From Nymphaea colorata (taxonomy: Eukaryota; Streptophyta; Magnoliopsida; Nymphaeales; Nymphaeaceae), in NCBI RefSeq assembly GCF_008831285.2, contig NC_045149.1, positions 20,847,035-20,911,034 of the forward strand: 64,000 bases of DNA, read 5' to 3'. A model generated the notes under the pieces. That model saw nothing but the letters and a program-made list of their open reading frames with translations, was not told where the DNA came from and made no database searches. A program made the translations under genes and the position numbers. Below, one piece after another: positions 13,379-27,084 of this stretch (positions are counted from its first letter, which is position 1; each line of letters opens with the position of its first letter).

Positions 13379-14224
13379 CCCAGACCGTTGTCTCTAAGCC
13401 GTTTGAAAATTCAATCATAAAATATTGGATCGATTAGTTGGCACGGGATACCCCAGTCAATAGTATAATTTGATCTCACATGGGTTCTTAATAGTCGGGG
13501 AACATAACAATGCCATCAATGTAAGGCTTTCATAAGAGGTATTTGACGTAATATAAAGCAAGTAGTTGAGGTTCATGTAATAGCACTTTGATGAGTTAGG
13601 TACAAGAAAAAAAATATATTAATATATAGTTGTTGAGATCTACGACATCTCAACCAATATAGAAGGGTGGAATAATTACTTTTATTAGATGACAAGGGAA
13701 ACTACCTAATTTTTGAGAGTCATGACACCAATCATGCATAGAGTAACCCTTTTTTTCGCAGATAGCTTCTACATGGCTGGCTCCCTTTTAATGAAAAAGA
13801 ATGAAAAGCCAGAGATGGAAAGGGACAGACTTTTCTTACCCATATTAAGTTTTCCAAGATAAAGACATCCGGGACAACTTTTCTAACCATTAAATCACTT
13901 TCTTTGCCTCTTTACCTTGGTAATGTTTTCCAGGGTAAAGGCATCTTAGGTGCCCTTTTTTTAGCTATCCAAACTTCCCTTAAACTTGCAATTTGGCATG
14001 TGTTTGCAAGCTTGCATGCACGCTTCCACGTGTCGGTCGAACAAATGCACTGTTGTATCTACTGGTAACTGGATGATCTATGAAAACAAGTACTCAAGTT
14101 TGGTAACATTGGTTTAGGGATGGAAAATCATTTGATTCAACTTGAAAGTTTTGCATGTTTGGGTTGTATCAAATCCAACTGTTGGATCTCTAATCGGACC
14201 ATTCCATAACTGGAATACTTTATT

Positions 14225-14400
14225 TAGGGGCGAAGGCAGGTGTGAGCATTATGTGAGCAATCCCACACAAACCAATAAAAAATACTTGTTCTAATATTGA
14301 TGCCTCAGGATAACTTTATAATTTACACATTGGTGCCTTTTAAAATTTAAAATTTTATAACTAGTACTCCTTATCCAGAATTTTCTGGCTCTCCCAACTA
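14225..14400. repeat. Dispersed repeat, copy 2
   Basis: This is the relative of the repeat at 13.2 kb, with the same internal words (acattggtgccttttaaaa, atttaaaattt, ttttctggct) in the same order. It starts with aggggcgaaggc. The family is not recognised. Confidence 0.45.
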
Positions 14401-17037
14401 TGTTTTCTTAAAAGTTCTTCTCCACCTTATGCACAACAATGAAGAAATTTATATTACATTTTAAGTACTTGCTGAAGCTTTGCTAAAATAATATCTCCTT
14501 CTATGAATGAATTTTTTAGTTTGGATTGTGATCAAAGTTACAAAGTTCTCCAACAATTAGCACCATATTCAACAAGAACACATCTCGAGCAAAGCCTATA
14601 AAGGTCGTTTGTCAACAGGGACTTTATATATTGAGGTAGATTCATGGAACACTAGAACTAACATGTCATTAAACACTCACATAGTGTCCTGCTGTCAAGC
14701 AACCCTTAAGGAGATGCATTCGAACTTACAAGTCATGGTTTTCCTATGAAAAGATTCCCCGAACACTCATTGGAAAACATCTAACTGCTATGTGGTCCAT
14801 TTCTCCATCCCCTGAAGCAGTGGGACCTTAGGAAGCTGGGTCTGTCCTTATCAAACAGCAGGATCTCTGCTATTTTTACCTTCTCTTTAGCCAAAAGCCA
14901 AAATGAAGTTGCACCCACATGCAGACAATCTTATACAAACTAGAGAACATAAATTTTGAATTCAAATAACTACCCACTCTATGAACCTTTATAGAGTTTT
15001 TTTTTTTCCTTCTCGTTTTTGCCTTTTGACATGAACAGGCAAATTGGGGGTTAGTTCCATGGGGATTTGACTGCAAGATTCCTCAATTATCATAGTAATT
15101 TTAGAACGTGCTACTATTATGATTAATCTATTTTGCACACATCTTGGCATGTCCTTATTTTTGCCGTAAGTTGAGAAAGGCATTTTGATTCCTTAATCTA
15201 TGTCCAAAAATTTCAAGTTTACTTCTGCAGATGATAAGAGTTTAAATTTGGATACTTTATATATATTCATTCATTTTTTCGGTTGCCGGTTTGTCATCGC
15301 AAGCTTAATGGCACGCATACGCGTGCTCATCTCAACAAACACCAGCTTGAAAAGTTTCAGGGCGCGTTTGGATAAGACACCAAAATCACGCTTTTAAAGA
15401 ACTCAGTAACGTAAAAACTTTAGTTGTCACAGTCAACCGATGAAATTATACGAGAATAAAGAAAAAATATTCTCATGTGACGTTACCATTCTTTTTTTCA
15501 AGTACTTTTTGCTAAGGGTGGGCATCGGGCCGGTGAGCCTGGCTCGGGCCCGGCGGCGGCCCGGCCCGACGCCTAGGCCTACTTTTTTGACATGCCAGCA
15601 CTGTACTAAAGTATGGACTACTTCCACGACTTGCTAGCAGGAAAAATAAATAAATCTTTATCCTCCTTTTTCTTCTCCTTTTTTTCGTTATTTTTGTCCT
15701 TAAGATGATACCAAGTAAGATGATACCAAGTAAGGTAGTGTTCGATTGGATTTCGACTGCTAAGATCTTAAGTTTTAGATTTAGAGTGTATTTTTTAAAA
15801 GGTCACTCAAACACAAAAAATGAGCACCTTAGACAACTTTTATCATCACTAAAAAATCCGGTAGAAAAAATTCAGGCACAATTAAAGAAGTCGAAGAGAT
15901 GTTTGAGTAAAACACGTCCTAAATGCTCCTGGCTGAACAAGTTATCAAAAGATAGTTTTTCCAATGAAGAAAACACGTCCAAAGGTATACAGGGGAGAAA
16001 AAAAAAAGAACCCACACAATGAGTTGTATCCAATACGCGCTCTGATTCAAAGGAAATACGCGGAATATTTTTCATTTAACTTGTTCTTGAACTTATATAT
16101 TTCGGGTTCATTTTTTTTTCTTTATGTAACTTTGATTTGATTCAATTCAAAAAAGATTCTGACTCCTTTTTGATTCAGCCAATCACCTTCACCTATATAT
16201 TTTTATAAGGACTCATTTCGAAAGCCGAATTTAATAATACTACAATAAACAATTATTTGATTCCCCTACAACCATACAGGTAAAAACATTGGGCTGAGTT
16301 TCTTTTAGTAGACTATCGAACGCCCCATGCAGTTTGGGTGAGGCATTGCAAAGAATGCCTCAGTTTTTCAAAGTGCATTAGTACTTACGTCAGTGGGAGT
16401 CAAAACTATTCGTTCTAAAAGCAACAAAGTAACAGTTTACTGAGTGTCCCATTGTTTGGACTCTCTCTTTTGGTCTTTATTTTTGCCTCATTCCTGATTC
16501 TTTCCTGTACATTAAAATTCGAACTTAAAGGAGGCTTCCCACCAGATGCTGTGTTGAAAAACCTAACCAAAGACAGATAACGAATCAATAACGACGAGAA
16601 AACACCAGGTTTACTTGAATACATCAGGACTGGTTTGTGTCTCTACCATGCGGTCTGCTTGTTCATCCATGGACAAGTCCGGCAGCTAACACAGTGCTTC
16701 AAGTTCAACTTGAAACCATTGGCCTATGCTTCTTTGAATCTAGCACCAGTATAAGCAGTCATATCTGATAAATGGCATCAATGGGACTGGGTGTGGCAAA
16801 AATTACCAGAACAATCCACAGATAAGCATTTCAGTCCACAAACCATCTTTTGTTCTCATTCAGTGCAAGAGAGCAAGAAGTTGATTGTTATCAATGAAAT
16901 TCTTATTAGGCATGAAAAGGTACATGCCAGATGCATTTGGAATCCAGGTATGAAAGAAATGACCACTTCGAGGACGTCACAAAGATAATAGACATTTCTG
17001 CATTGATTAACTGGAACCAAGTCAAGGGCTCCCTTTT

Positions 17038-20000
17038 CTAATGATGATCATGTTGGACATACCGCAGGCCGCAGTATTTACATATAGCTGGTTCTTTAAG
17101 GTCAAGGCATATGAACTCAATCGGATGCCCAAGAGCTGGATTGGTATCTGCAAGCAAGAATCAAGAAGAAGATCAAAGTAAGATGCAATCAGAAGAAAAG
17201 ATGGTGCTAGGCAAGCTACAAGAGAAGTACCTTGACTAGATTGCTTCGTCTTTAATGATCCAGTTAATCAAAAGCTAAGTTCATGCAAGATACTATATTT
17301 AGAACAAGAAAGACTGGCATTACCTCCTTCACAGGCAACAATGCGTCCTTTGACTTTGATGGGTGGGACTTCATTAATTAACTCCATGGGAGATTTCCTA
17401 CTGGTGTCCTGCATGGATCAGAGAATCAGAAAACATAAGCAATATTATACAGGCATAGAGAACTAATCGCATGAAAATAAATGAAGCAGACACAACAATC
17501 AAGTTATCATTATTTATATAATGCAGTCATTGATACAGAACACATTTTTTCAACAAGGGCAACTCCTTTTCCCTAGAGACTAACTCCCGTGTTTACCTGT
17601 CAAGGTCCATAAACTCATTCGGCTTTCCAGCTTCTGTAGTCAGTTTATGAAGACCCTAAATTTGCTCGCAGCCTCACACAGATAAATCCTAAACTAACTG
17701 CTGATATCAGTTACATAATCAATCCAGCCAGTGATATTCTCTCATAAGAAACATGTTATGGCATTCGAAGAACTCAGCGATCATATCCTTGGAGTCAATC
17801 ATGGTTGGAGTTTGCGGTATCACATTACACACATTGAGAGGTGTATAACACTTCTTTGGTGTTTTGGTTGGAGAAATATTCTTCTCTTATTGTTACACAA
17901 CATAAGTTGTCTGCCATATATCAAGCTGGATACAGTTTTGGTTGCTATCAGACGGCTGAGAGAGCTTCAAGCTTGATATATCTCACAATCAGTACTCACT
18001 TTGCCTATGCAATTCTATTATTTCCTGAACATTTTCAGCATGTTCCTAATCTGCAGCAAAGTAAACGAGTGCAATGCACCTTGACTCATTTTCATAACAA
18101 CTGCTACAATCATCATACCAAAATATCTAATAATATGTTCTCTCTCTCTCTCTGAGAAATCTGGTAGTGTTTGAAAAAACAAGACCATGTCAAGGTAATT
18201 CAGGTTGGGAAAGAGTATACCTGTTTTCTGATTTTGAAAAAGTCATCCTCAAATATGGCAGTGGCATCAATAGGTTGTATACAGCCATCTAGAAGCACAA
18301 GGGCCCAAGGCTGGAGAATCAAGTATGTTGTGGTGTACTTCATTTACAACGTGGACAGTGCCTCAACATATTTTAGATTACAATGGAATGGAGATTGTGA
18401 GAAAGCAACTCAACCCAGATCGTCCATTATAAACATACTGAGAAGTTTGAAGAATCAAGTGTCAGTATAGAAATTTTGTCAGGCCAATTCACCTGAAGCC
18501 TCCACTGTTGATTCGTCTCATGTGAAATTAAGACCAGGGGCCAGTTTGAAAATAGGAGCTCTACCAAAGTAATTCTCAGAAACATGGACCACTGTCAGCC
18601 ACCAAAACATGTCTACTTAAATCTCTACAAGTGCTGCTCCTGAAGTCTAAGATGGCAAGGAAACAATTGTCTGTATCAGTTGTCTATTAGTTCATAATGA
18701 CAACTAGGACATAAAGCTGTTCTACATGCTCTAAGAAGTTAAATTACTAAATGCGCCCTTAAAAGTTTAGGAGCAGCAGGGACAAAAAGAAAGGAGTACA
18801 AAGACAGAGAACCGACCAACCTATACTGTCAGGCAGTTAAGGTTAAGCTTCTGATTCTCTCAAAAATCATAAACTGGAGAATCTTTTGGGGTTCCATAGC
18901 GTAGCACTACTCATGAGTAAATACAGGCTTACATAGGCTTAGTCACAACTATGTCCCGGAGGACCAGGATACTTGAAAGATAAAGTTCCCACTTCCATTT
19001 CAGCACATTGTTCTTTATCCATATCCAACAATATATATGCATTTTAATCATGTAGAATGACCAATATCACGGATACAACCAGTAGCTCATTAGACTAGCT
19101 GTCCATGAGTTTCTTGCAAGCTAAGATGCTTCCCCCTGAAGCAAGACTCAACATGTGGCAATGCAAATGATTCAGGTTTGAATCAGATCCAACATCTACC
19201 AAATTTGACTTCAACTGAATTATTGGCAATCAGATTCCAACACTATTTCTTAAAACCGAATTTGTATCCAAGTAGCATAGGATCTGACATTTGTATGTAC
19301 CTAGGTCGGACCTCAGTCAGATAACAGACTCGGGATTGGATATAGTTATGAAATTGTATACTGAATTTGAATCTGATTCGTGATTGGACTCAGATCCCTT
19401 TACTAGATACGACTAAAGGTTATGAAATATGATACTTTTCGTTTACAATCCCGCCTACAAGCATGGGTAGTAACTTTCCATCAGGCATGGCCTGAGAAAA
19501 TACATTCTTGTTGTGTGCTCGCCACATCAAGAACATCAAAGGTTATGCTTCAGCATAGAATAAAAATTTCAAAAACCAAAACATGGAGGAATTCGCAAGA
19601 AATAATCCAAAGGTTCACCATAGACTAAAAGTTTCAAAAACCAAAACAAGAAAGGGTCGATCAAAAATCAAATTAAACTGAAGTTAGGTTCAACATTTGT
19701 GTTTTTAATAGCATTAAGTATGGAACTCACCAATCAGTAATCAAATATCCAACTTCCTCCAATCCTTTTCACCTAAGGAGAAAAGAGGTAGAGAAAGGCA
19801 TAGGAAAGAACATTAGAATCTGCCTCTAACTAGGGCACCTCGTGTATTCAGCTTTAGGTTTCCAGATGCTCATTTTCACTTCATATATGTACTTTATTTC
19901 TATATACTGTCAAGAAGCAGGTTCTTATTATAAGCATGATATACATTTTGGATACTATTAAATGCACTTCCATAAACATGGGCATCCGAACAACTACCAT

Positions 20001-21936
20001 CAGGATTGGGAGGTTCTCGACAATGCCATTTACGCTTGTCAGTATATTTAGTAATCATAACTGCAACAAAAATAAATAAATAAATAACAATTTTCTTCAA
20101 TTGGAGAGGATACCAGGAGAACATTTGTCTCAACTTAAAATTCTATTTTCAACTCAACTAAAAATTCTATTCTCAAACCCATGTGCAGCTATTCAAATGC
20201 CAATTCGGAAAGCTATATAGAGTGATGTACTATGTTGGGTCTGGTGTTGGAGTATGTTCAGCTGAAATAGTTGACACACTCACCAGGCTTGGCACTACTA
20301 AACTTTAAAAAACATTCACTATCAGGTGTTGCGCGTGCAAATTAAGCATCAACGTCACACTCATGGAAGCAAGGAATCCCATGACTTATTCTAGTTGAAC
20401 TTTCAAAAAATATGCCTCATCTTTGTATGTGTGAGGAAAAAATTAATCAATATGATTTCAGCTGTAGCAAAGAGAAGGGTGTAGCAAGTGTGTCCCTGGA
20501 AAATAGACAAAAGAATAAGGATTATATGAAATATGAGATGTGCCAGATTAACCAAATAGAAAATTCTTCTGCTGAAAAGCTGGCCTCCATGTGAGTATGG
20601 GACTTCAAGTGGATGGGAGGGCCATGGGCATCATGCAGGTTGGCCATTCTGAACAGATCAATTATTTATCTGGTGGTCAGCTACATCAATCAAGCTCACT
20701 ATGCCATCCTAAGTTGCCCATACAAATAAGCATGATGGCCCGTTCTTTTTTTAGCATGTTTCAAGGAATGTCTAAATTTTAAGTAGCAAGTGATGGACAA
20801 TTTACAATTGAAACTCTCATGTGGCAAGAAATATTCAGAATGCAAAGCATAGAATCTTGTGTTAGCTCAGCATATCATCTTCAAATTGACAGGTAAAGTC
20901 AAGCTCTTAATAAGCATGTGCAGACCTGCCTTCAGTGTTTCATCAATGGATGCCATAAAGAAGTTGTCATGCTGAGTGAATTCCATCCAAAACAGCATGT
21001 TGTTTTGATAGCTGCTCTCATGCCCTTGACCACTAGAACTCAAGATGTACATCGTGACCTTAAGATTTGGGTTGCTATTCCACTAGAATGGAATATAATC
21101 TAGTGAAAGTGCAAGATTGTCGGAAGAATATCAGTTCACATGAGACTGTGTGGGACGGTGAACTGCATTTTAAAAAATTTATTTATTCATGAGTTCATTC
21201 CCGCTACAGGCACCAACGTAGTTGCTAGTTACATCAAGTCATGGTTAGAGTTTATTGTGTAACAGTAACACCATGTTCTCCGGATGACTATCTCTATCTG
21301 GGTAACTAATTGACTGCATTCAGTCTCTAAGGTGCGTGAATTACTTGTATTGAAAGGTTCCGAAGATCACCATTTTTTTGGAGCCTTGAAATGAAATGTC
21401 AGAGCATTTGAGTTTTTTTTAAGTAAAGTTTGCAATGGCTGTTCGCTCAAGAGGAGAACAGGAAACACATGAATCATACAACATCAAACACAAGACTTCG
21501 AACCCAAGAGTTAAAACTCGCTATGAACAAGAAAAGTAAGATATGCAATTAACAACTTGGGCATAATTTTATATTAATACTAATAAAACGAAAGAAAGAA
21601 AAGAGCAGGAGCGTAACAAAAAATAGCCCCACGAAAGGGAAGGAACAACTAATATTCGAACGTTGCAGAATCACCAAAAAACGAAAATCCACTAAGAAAA
21701 ACCAAAAAATGTCTAAATGGGCAGAAGGTAACACTGAAAGCCCCATCAAAAGTATAAGAAAATGGAGAAACAAATCTGTATTGGAAAGGGGAGAAGAAGG
21801 TAAGGACCTGCATCCACTTTGCGGTGTGGGCACTAACAAGGGACAGATTCCGAACCGAGCTCCGGGCGTACGACGGATCTAATCTCCTGAGATACGAAGA
21901 GAGAAGGAAAGACCCTAATTTCCTTCCGGAAGCCAT
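17038..21936 (-). CDS. NDUFS6: NADH dehydrogenase (ubiquinone) Fe-S protein 6, complex I 13-kDa subunit, mitochondrial
   Basis: This is an accessory zinc-binding subunit of mitochondrial complex I, located in the matrix arm and needed for N-module assembly. Exons in transcript order: 21936-21808, 17408-17324, 17147-17038, giving 324 nt and 107 residues. Exon 1 encodes the targeting peptide (MASGRKLGSF..., rich in Arg and Ser, few acids) and ends in KWMQ. Exon 2 carries SPMELINEVPPIKVKGRIV. Exon 3 starts with TNPALGHP and ends YCGLRYVQHDHH. The zf-CHCC zinc ligands are C69, H79, C94 and C97, all present. Phases 0 and 1 agree and the sites are GT-AG. Intron 1 is 4.4 kb, of which 3.8 kb, together with exon 1 and about 0.8 kb of upstream sequence, is duplicated at 39.3-44.0 kb. 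The nearer exon 1 is assigned here because it is contiguous with exons 2 and 3; the far copy has an identical exon 1 protein. Confidence 0.93.
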
Positions 21937-22731
21937 CGTTCAGAACAAGGGAAGAGGGAGCTTCTCCAATTTTCTGGTGAGGATGAGAGTTTTTTCTTAC
22001 GGCGGCAAGATGATTAATTTGCAGATGCGCATGCACTTCTTTGAAATTACATAAGTTACGCGGATTCCCGGGGATATTGTCGAACGCTTTGGGGGAGTAA
22101 GTAATCGGGTCGGACTGGGGTAGGATGCAAAAGGACAATGGTTTAAGACTCCGGGATTTGAACTCTTAGTATGCAAAGGATAATGGTCTGAATCTAGATC
22201 CGAATGGTTTACCTGATCTAATTTAATAAATAACATAGAAAAATAAATACCATCTGAGCAGGAGATATTAAATCTCTTAAACAATTTAACTCATCTGCTC
22301 AACTCAACCCATGACCAATGAACCCATAACCAATATGAGCCAAGTTTACATACATTTCTTGAAGCTAGAGCTTGAAATTAAGGCTGGACATCAGACTGGT
22401 CCGACAAGAAGTCAGAATTGGGCTAGGCCGCAACTTGGGCTCGACCCAACTGCCTGCAACCACATGTTCCCAACTCAACCCATGACCAATGTGTGACTCA
22501 TCTCCCCGCAGGTTTGCATCGGAATCCATGACCAATGTGAGCCAAGTTTCCTTCCTAACTTTCTTGGATTTAAAGTTTCAAATGAAGACCGGACATCAGA
22601 CCGGCCCGAGCCCGATAAGAAGTCAGGGTTCGACTAAGCCGCAACTTGGCTCGACCTTGAAACCTCATTCAACCTAGAAGCTTCTATGGAGTCTATTCCA
22701 TTGATATACAAGGGCTCGCTTTATTCCTAAG
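18002..22731. repeat. Segmental duplication, copy 1 (4.73 kb)
   Basis: This block matches 39321-44035 in direct orientation, 21.3 kb apart. I count about 23 substitutions and a few small indels: one CT unit near 18140, a 16-bp deletion in copy 2 corresponding to about 20468-20484, and 1-2 bp changes nearby. Identity is about 99.5%. It contains most of NDUFS6 intron 1, exon 1 and about 0.8 kb upstream. The match ends at ctttattcctaag. Confidence 0.95.
22300..22670. repeat. Imperfect tandem repeat upstream of NDUFS6
   Basis: Two diverged units of about 190 bp share the words aacccatgaccaatg, gagccaagttt, ggacatcagac, aagaagtcag and gccgcaacttgg in the same order. They lie 0.4-0.7 kb upstream of the NDUFS6 start and occur again in the second copy of the segmental duplication (about 43604-43974). 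Confidence 0.6.
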
Positions 22732-23729
22732 TGAAATGGGAACTGCTAGGCCTTGTATTGATGGGCAAGTCCCTTTCTTCTTCATTTCAAAACAAAACCC
22801 TATTTTTTCTCAAACATTCCAAAAAGCAAAATTATTTTCTAAGTTTTTAAATGATGTTAAACTTCATAATTTTAAACCAATTTTGCTTTGCAATAATGTC
22901 ATGAAGTTCAAGTTGCATTATGGTGAAGTGCGTAAGACCTATCAAGTGCAGAGTTATATCAAGTAATCAACAATGCTTTCTTGTTGGCAAAGTTCATCCA
23001 TGACAACTATCTCCTAGCCCACGACCCTTTTAGTCAGTGGTAGAGGAGGGAGATTAAGCTTCAAGGAGAGCTTGGTAGATAAAGTTATTATTGTTGTTTC
23101 TTCTGCATCCACGACCCTTTTAGTCAATGGTAGAGGAGGGAGATTATCCTTCCCCAAACGAGGATAAAGTGAAAGGTGATCCATTTATCTCCCCACCTTT
23201 TCTTACTATTGTAGGAAAGGTGACGAGCATCACAATTCGAAGGAAGGAAGGGCCTAGAAGGCTACCAAGGTAGGTGAGAGGTACAGATATCATTCGCTCC
23301 ATATGCTATCTTTATATGTTCTCTAAACTTCAAATGAAATCAATTGTTAACCTCAAACAAAAGCTTCAAGATTTTGAGGCTTCCATAGCCATAGGTATGA
23401 AAATCAGTGATGAGAAAGGTGAGCTAATGACCTTCAACACTTAAATTGTATCTACGCCAACGTTATGGAGAAGTGAAGTCGAGTCCCAGGTGTCTAGTTG
23501 ATGGGGAGGAATCATACATGTGTGGAAGGAGTTATACAGTAGCATCAGGTGGAATGTGGAATGGTTTGAAGGCCAAGTTTTGGCAGAATCAATGATGCAG
23601 ATCGCTACTGATTAATGACATTTCCAGTGAGGATTTCGTGATGTTCGTTTCTATCAAATGGAAAATCCTTCAGGTGGCTCATAGCAACTAAAGGCAGGTC
23701 CATTTCTTCAACAGTGTGAAGCCCCAGGT

Positions 23730-24080
23730 TGTGAATTCCATCCCAACACAGCCTACCAATCTGAGTTTTTGGAGTTGATACATAGACCAGGCAAATGGCT
23801 AACAAGGAAGAGCCTTCGGGAACCAGTAAGAAAGAAAAATCCCAAAGAATTCTGGAGGAGGACGATTTGGCTGGCAGGATCATATCCTTGGGCCTCGTGG
23901 TCTTTGGGAAGGGCGATTAATGATGGATAGTAATAGGTTGAAACTTTTGGAGTCTTCAATGGCCTCAATATATCATTGTTTTCGATCTGAGGATGAGATT
24001 AAAAGTCATTTGTTTCTTTTATTTAAAAAAAAAATTGGCATTCAAGGCCATACGGATGTTATCTTAGTTGAGGCCCTTAA
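23730..24080 (+). mobile_element. Possible LINE (non-LTR) 3' end remnant
   Basis: A plus-strand reading gives RLKLLESS followed by IYHCFRSEDEIKSHLFL. The spacing of C, acidic residues and HLF resembles the zinc-binding zf-RVT region that follows reverse transcriptase in plant LINEs. The expected first CxxC is incomplete and stops interrupt the surrounding sequence. I see no reverse-transcriptase core. Confidence 0.25.
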
Positions 24081-24645
24081 ATAGGTGTATGCACAAACAC
24101 TTTTTGGGGTTTCTCTTTCACCTGGTGGATCTAAACAAGGAATGGACTTAAGGCATGTTATGTTATGTCACCGCATCATCATCATGCATCCCTCGATCTT
24201 TGGAAAATTTGCACAGAGCATGTTTTGAAGCTTAATAACCGAGAAGAGGGTATTATAAGGGTGGTAAAGGACCGGCCGCAATCGGGAATCAGGGGTGAAG
24301 GATGCACCTGGGAACCAGGGATTGAAGTCGGCATTCATATTTGGCTTCTTAGCATTGTCAAGGGGAAAGTAACGTTACTTCCAACAATTTGGGGCCATGG
24401 AGAAAGTAACTGTTTGTTTGTTTCTATTCTATGAATTTATGGCAAGATTATAGCGGGTTCATAAATTATTAATACTGTAATACAATACATAAATCAGGCA
24501 GTAACAAGCTCTTTTTTATAGCAAACAGCCCCTTTGTGAACAATTAAATCATAAGACCGTAGACAAAATCAGCTAATATCCTTCTTATATGAGTCTCACG
24601 TCATTTGGCAAGATTCTACCCCTCCATAGTCTCACGTCATTTCTT

Positions 24646-24727
24646 CTTATATGGTAATCACGTCCTGTGCTGAATCAGATGTCATGTCTTCTTATATGGT
24701 AATCACGTCCTGTGCTGAATCAGATGT
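24646..24727. repeat. Two 39-bp direct repeats
   Basis: The stretch ttcttatatggtaatcacgt continuing through cctgtgctgaatcagatgt occurs twice, at 24646-24684 and 24689-24727. A related partial word (tcacgtcatttcttcttatatg) lies just before it. Confidence 0.85.
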
Positions 24728-25930
24728 GTAGCAAGCTTTTCCTTATGCTATATGCCTAAAATAAATCTTCGATACTACAAGTTATAGCATTGATCAATGA
24801 CAATTTAAACCAGACAAAGCTATCTACTAATCAGGTTAAATGAAAATCAGCAAGTATAGTGCGGCAGCCCAGTTGGTGTCTCCAAAAACAGAAACAGATA
24901 ACTTGTTTTTTTGGGGGTGAGTGGGAGCAGATCTCACACCACTTGAGAGCTGAAACCTCTCGTCTTCTCCTTGCCCTCCCTCAAGGTCCAGGGCAGCATC
25001 AGGGAGTGGGGAGGCAGTGCACCTTCAACTTGGTTATGCTCCTCACCCTCAAGAAATGGCGTAGTTACTGAATCAAAGGTCAAGCATTGACAAAATCTTG
25101 GTACCTGTTGTCAGATGATATTATTGCAAAGGTAATAATCAGGGAAGATTCATAGTCATAATTATGGGCTTTATGTTGTTTGAACCACAGTTGGTGGAAG
25201 GCTTTATGCTTCTTAAAAAGGGGGAAGCTTAAAGTAACTTGCTTTTCGTTTGTGTGAGCCTCATCTCATTTGTAAAATGTAAGTTATTTTTCATTGCTTC
25301 TTGCATCCATTTCGCAAGCCGATAACTAGGTCCAGGCATATTACATGGCTATTCATATATTAAAATAAAAACAGCTGATCACATGGTCAAATTACTCCAG
25401 TTGGCTAGGGGATTGACCCTTAAACTTTGAAGTTAAAGCCCAATACTCGAAGTTACGTGGCATTGGTCCAAGCTTGATTACCCAAAGAAAAAAATTTAAC
25501 GAGTTTGGCCAAATTTTATTCCCAACTGCAGATAGAGTCGCGTGCAACGGCGGCTAAATCTTTCACGTTTTGAATATAGATCAGGTCTAAACTGCCAGTG
25601 ATATGGTCAAAATGGTGAACGCCTTGAACGGACGATTACTGTATATAGAGAAGATAATGCAGATTCCACTTATTTTAAAGTTATTACACGTTTGATTTCA
25701 CAAGAATGAGATCTCATATGCACTACTGATTTTTCCGGCCATCTGTATCACTGATACGCATTACTCCATCTACAAGGGCCGTTTCGGATCCCTCCTTGTA
25801 TGTATGGCTTTCTTGCCAATCTCATGGGCAAGGGACGATACAAAACCGTACCAATGGCAAGACCGCTAGTTAGTTTTTCACTATCCTTGGCCTTCAACTA
25901 ACTTGAGGCATCTAAAGCTTCGCAAATAGC

Positions 25931-27045
25931 TCAATTGGTTCGCTTCCTCTTGCCTGACTTATGCACCAACTTAGATTCCATATTGGACATTGAAAATGGC
26001 GACCGCCTCTTGGCAAACACATTTGCTCTGCTATCTAAGTCATCTTCTTCGCTTTCATCAACAACATTAGATTCTTCCAACTCGTCAACTCGTTTCTTCT
26101 CAGACTCCAACTTCTTTTGTAATTTTCGCTCAACTGGGTTACAGGATGCTGCTACTTTTGAGTGGGGAACAAACTTTGCTCCCAAACCCAACCTTTAAAA
26201 ATGATGGGAAATATTTAAACAGACAGATCGGAAAAATGGAAAGGATAGTTTAAACAGTGCCCACCTTGATGGTCGACCCTTCATTTCCTCTTCACAAGGT
26301 TTATCCTCATCTGCTCCTCCACTCATGCTCTTCACCCACCCTTGGGCCTAAATGAAAATTAATAAAATGAAAAAAAAAAAGAAACAATTAGATATCGTTT
26401 TAAGGGAGGATAAGTAAGCAGACAACAAGATCTAAATATTCAAGTAAAACAGGTGGCTTAAATCTAATTGACTTTAATCTCATGTCTTCAGAACAGTCAG
26501 TGTTACACGAGACAGCAGTTTTAGCTATACTGCTCAAGGAATCACAATCAGCTAACAGATGATCAGATAAATAATTATGACGCCATGACCATGAATATCA
26601 TTTCTGTATGTGATTGCCACTGACAACTCAAAGAGATTTTGGTCTCATTTTCAACAGACAAAGAGTTTATACTTAATAATGGGAGATACTGAGATGACCC
26701 AACTTTGGAGCCTGTACCTCACAGGAATTCATTCACCTAATCACAAATCTTACCTTGTCCAGAACTTGGATATGACAAGCCAAGGAGATGGATGTGATTT
26801 TAGAGCCCAAATCCATGATTGTAACCAACATAATGCCTATTTCACTGCCCTTTTCAACTAATATAAGTGGCATACTGGAAATTACTAGTTGACAAGAAAG
26901 ATCAGATCTTAAACAATGGTAGAACTTGGCAAATACAAGGGCTTTTCCAGGATCTGGCATCTCAAGCAGAACTACAACATTGCAAAAGAAACAAAGGATA
27001 ACTGAAGAAGCCAGGAGGAAAAGAACGTCTGTATTTGTGTGTGTA

Positions 27046-27084
<39 letters not shown>

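Larger units (their letters stand above)
11381..17037. other. Intergenic region with dispersed repeats
   Basis: The first few hundred bases are the presumed SCAMP promoter and 5' UTR. A palindrome-like stretch near 11660-11695 (repeated cggata and atccg words) resembles the start of the copia LTR at 31 kb. Two related repeats lie at about 13.2-13.4 and 14.2-14.4 kb, and a G/C-rich gggccgg-type stretch near 15515-15575. The part just below 17038 is probably NDUFS6 3' UTR. No gene is supported. Confidence 0.5.
22732..25930. other. Intergenic region, mostly unassigned
   Basis: I find no intact gene between NDUFS6 and the next minus-strand gene. A 35-40 bp stretch (cacgacccttttagtcagtgg and following) occurs twice, near 23020 and 23108. 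A possible LINE scrap lies at 23.9 kb and a short tandem repeat at 24.65 kb. Remaining short open frames have no recognisable domain. Confidence 0.5.
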
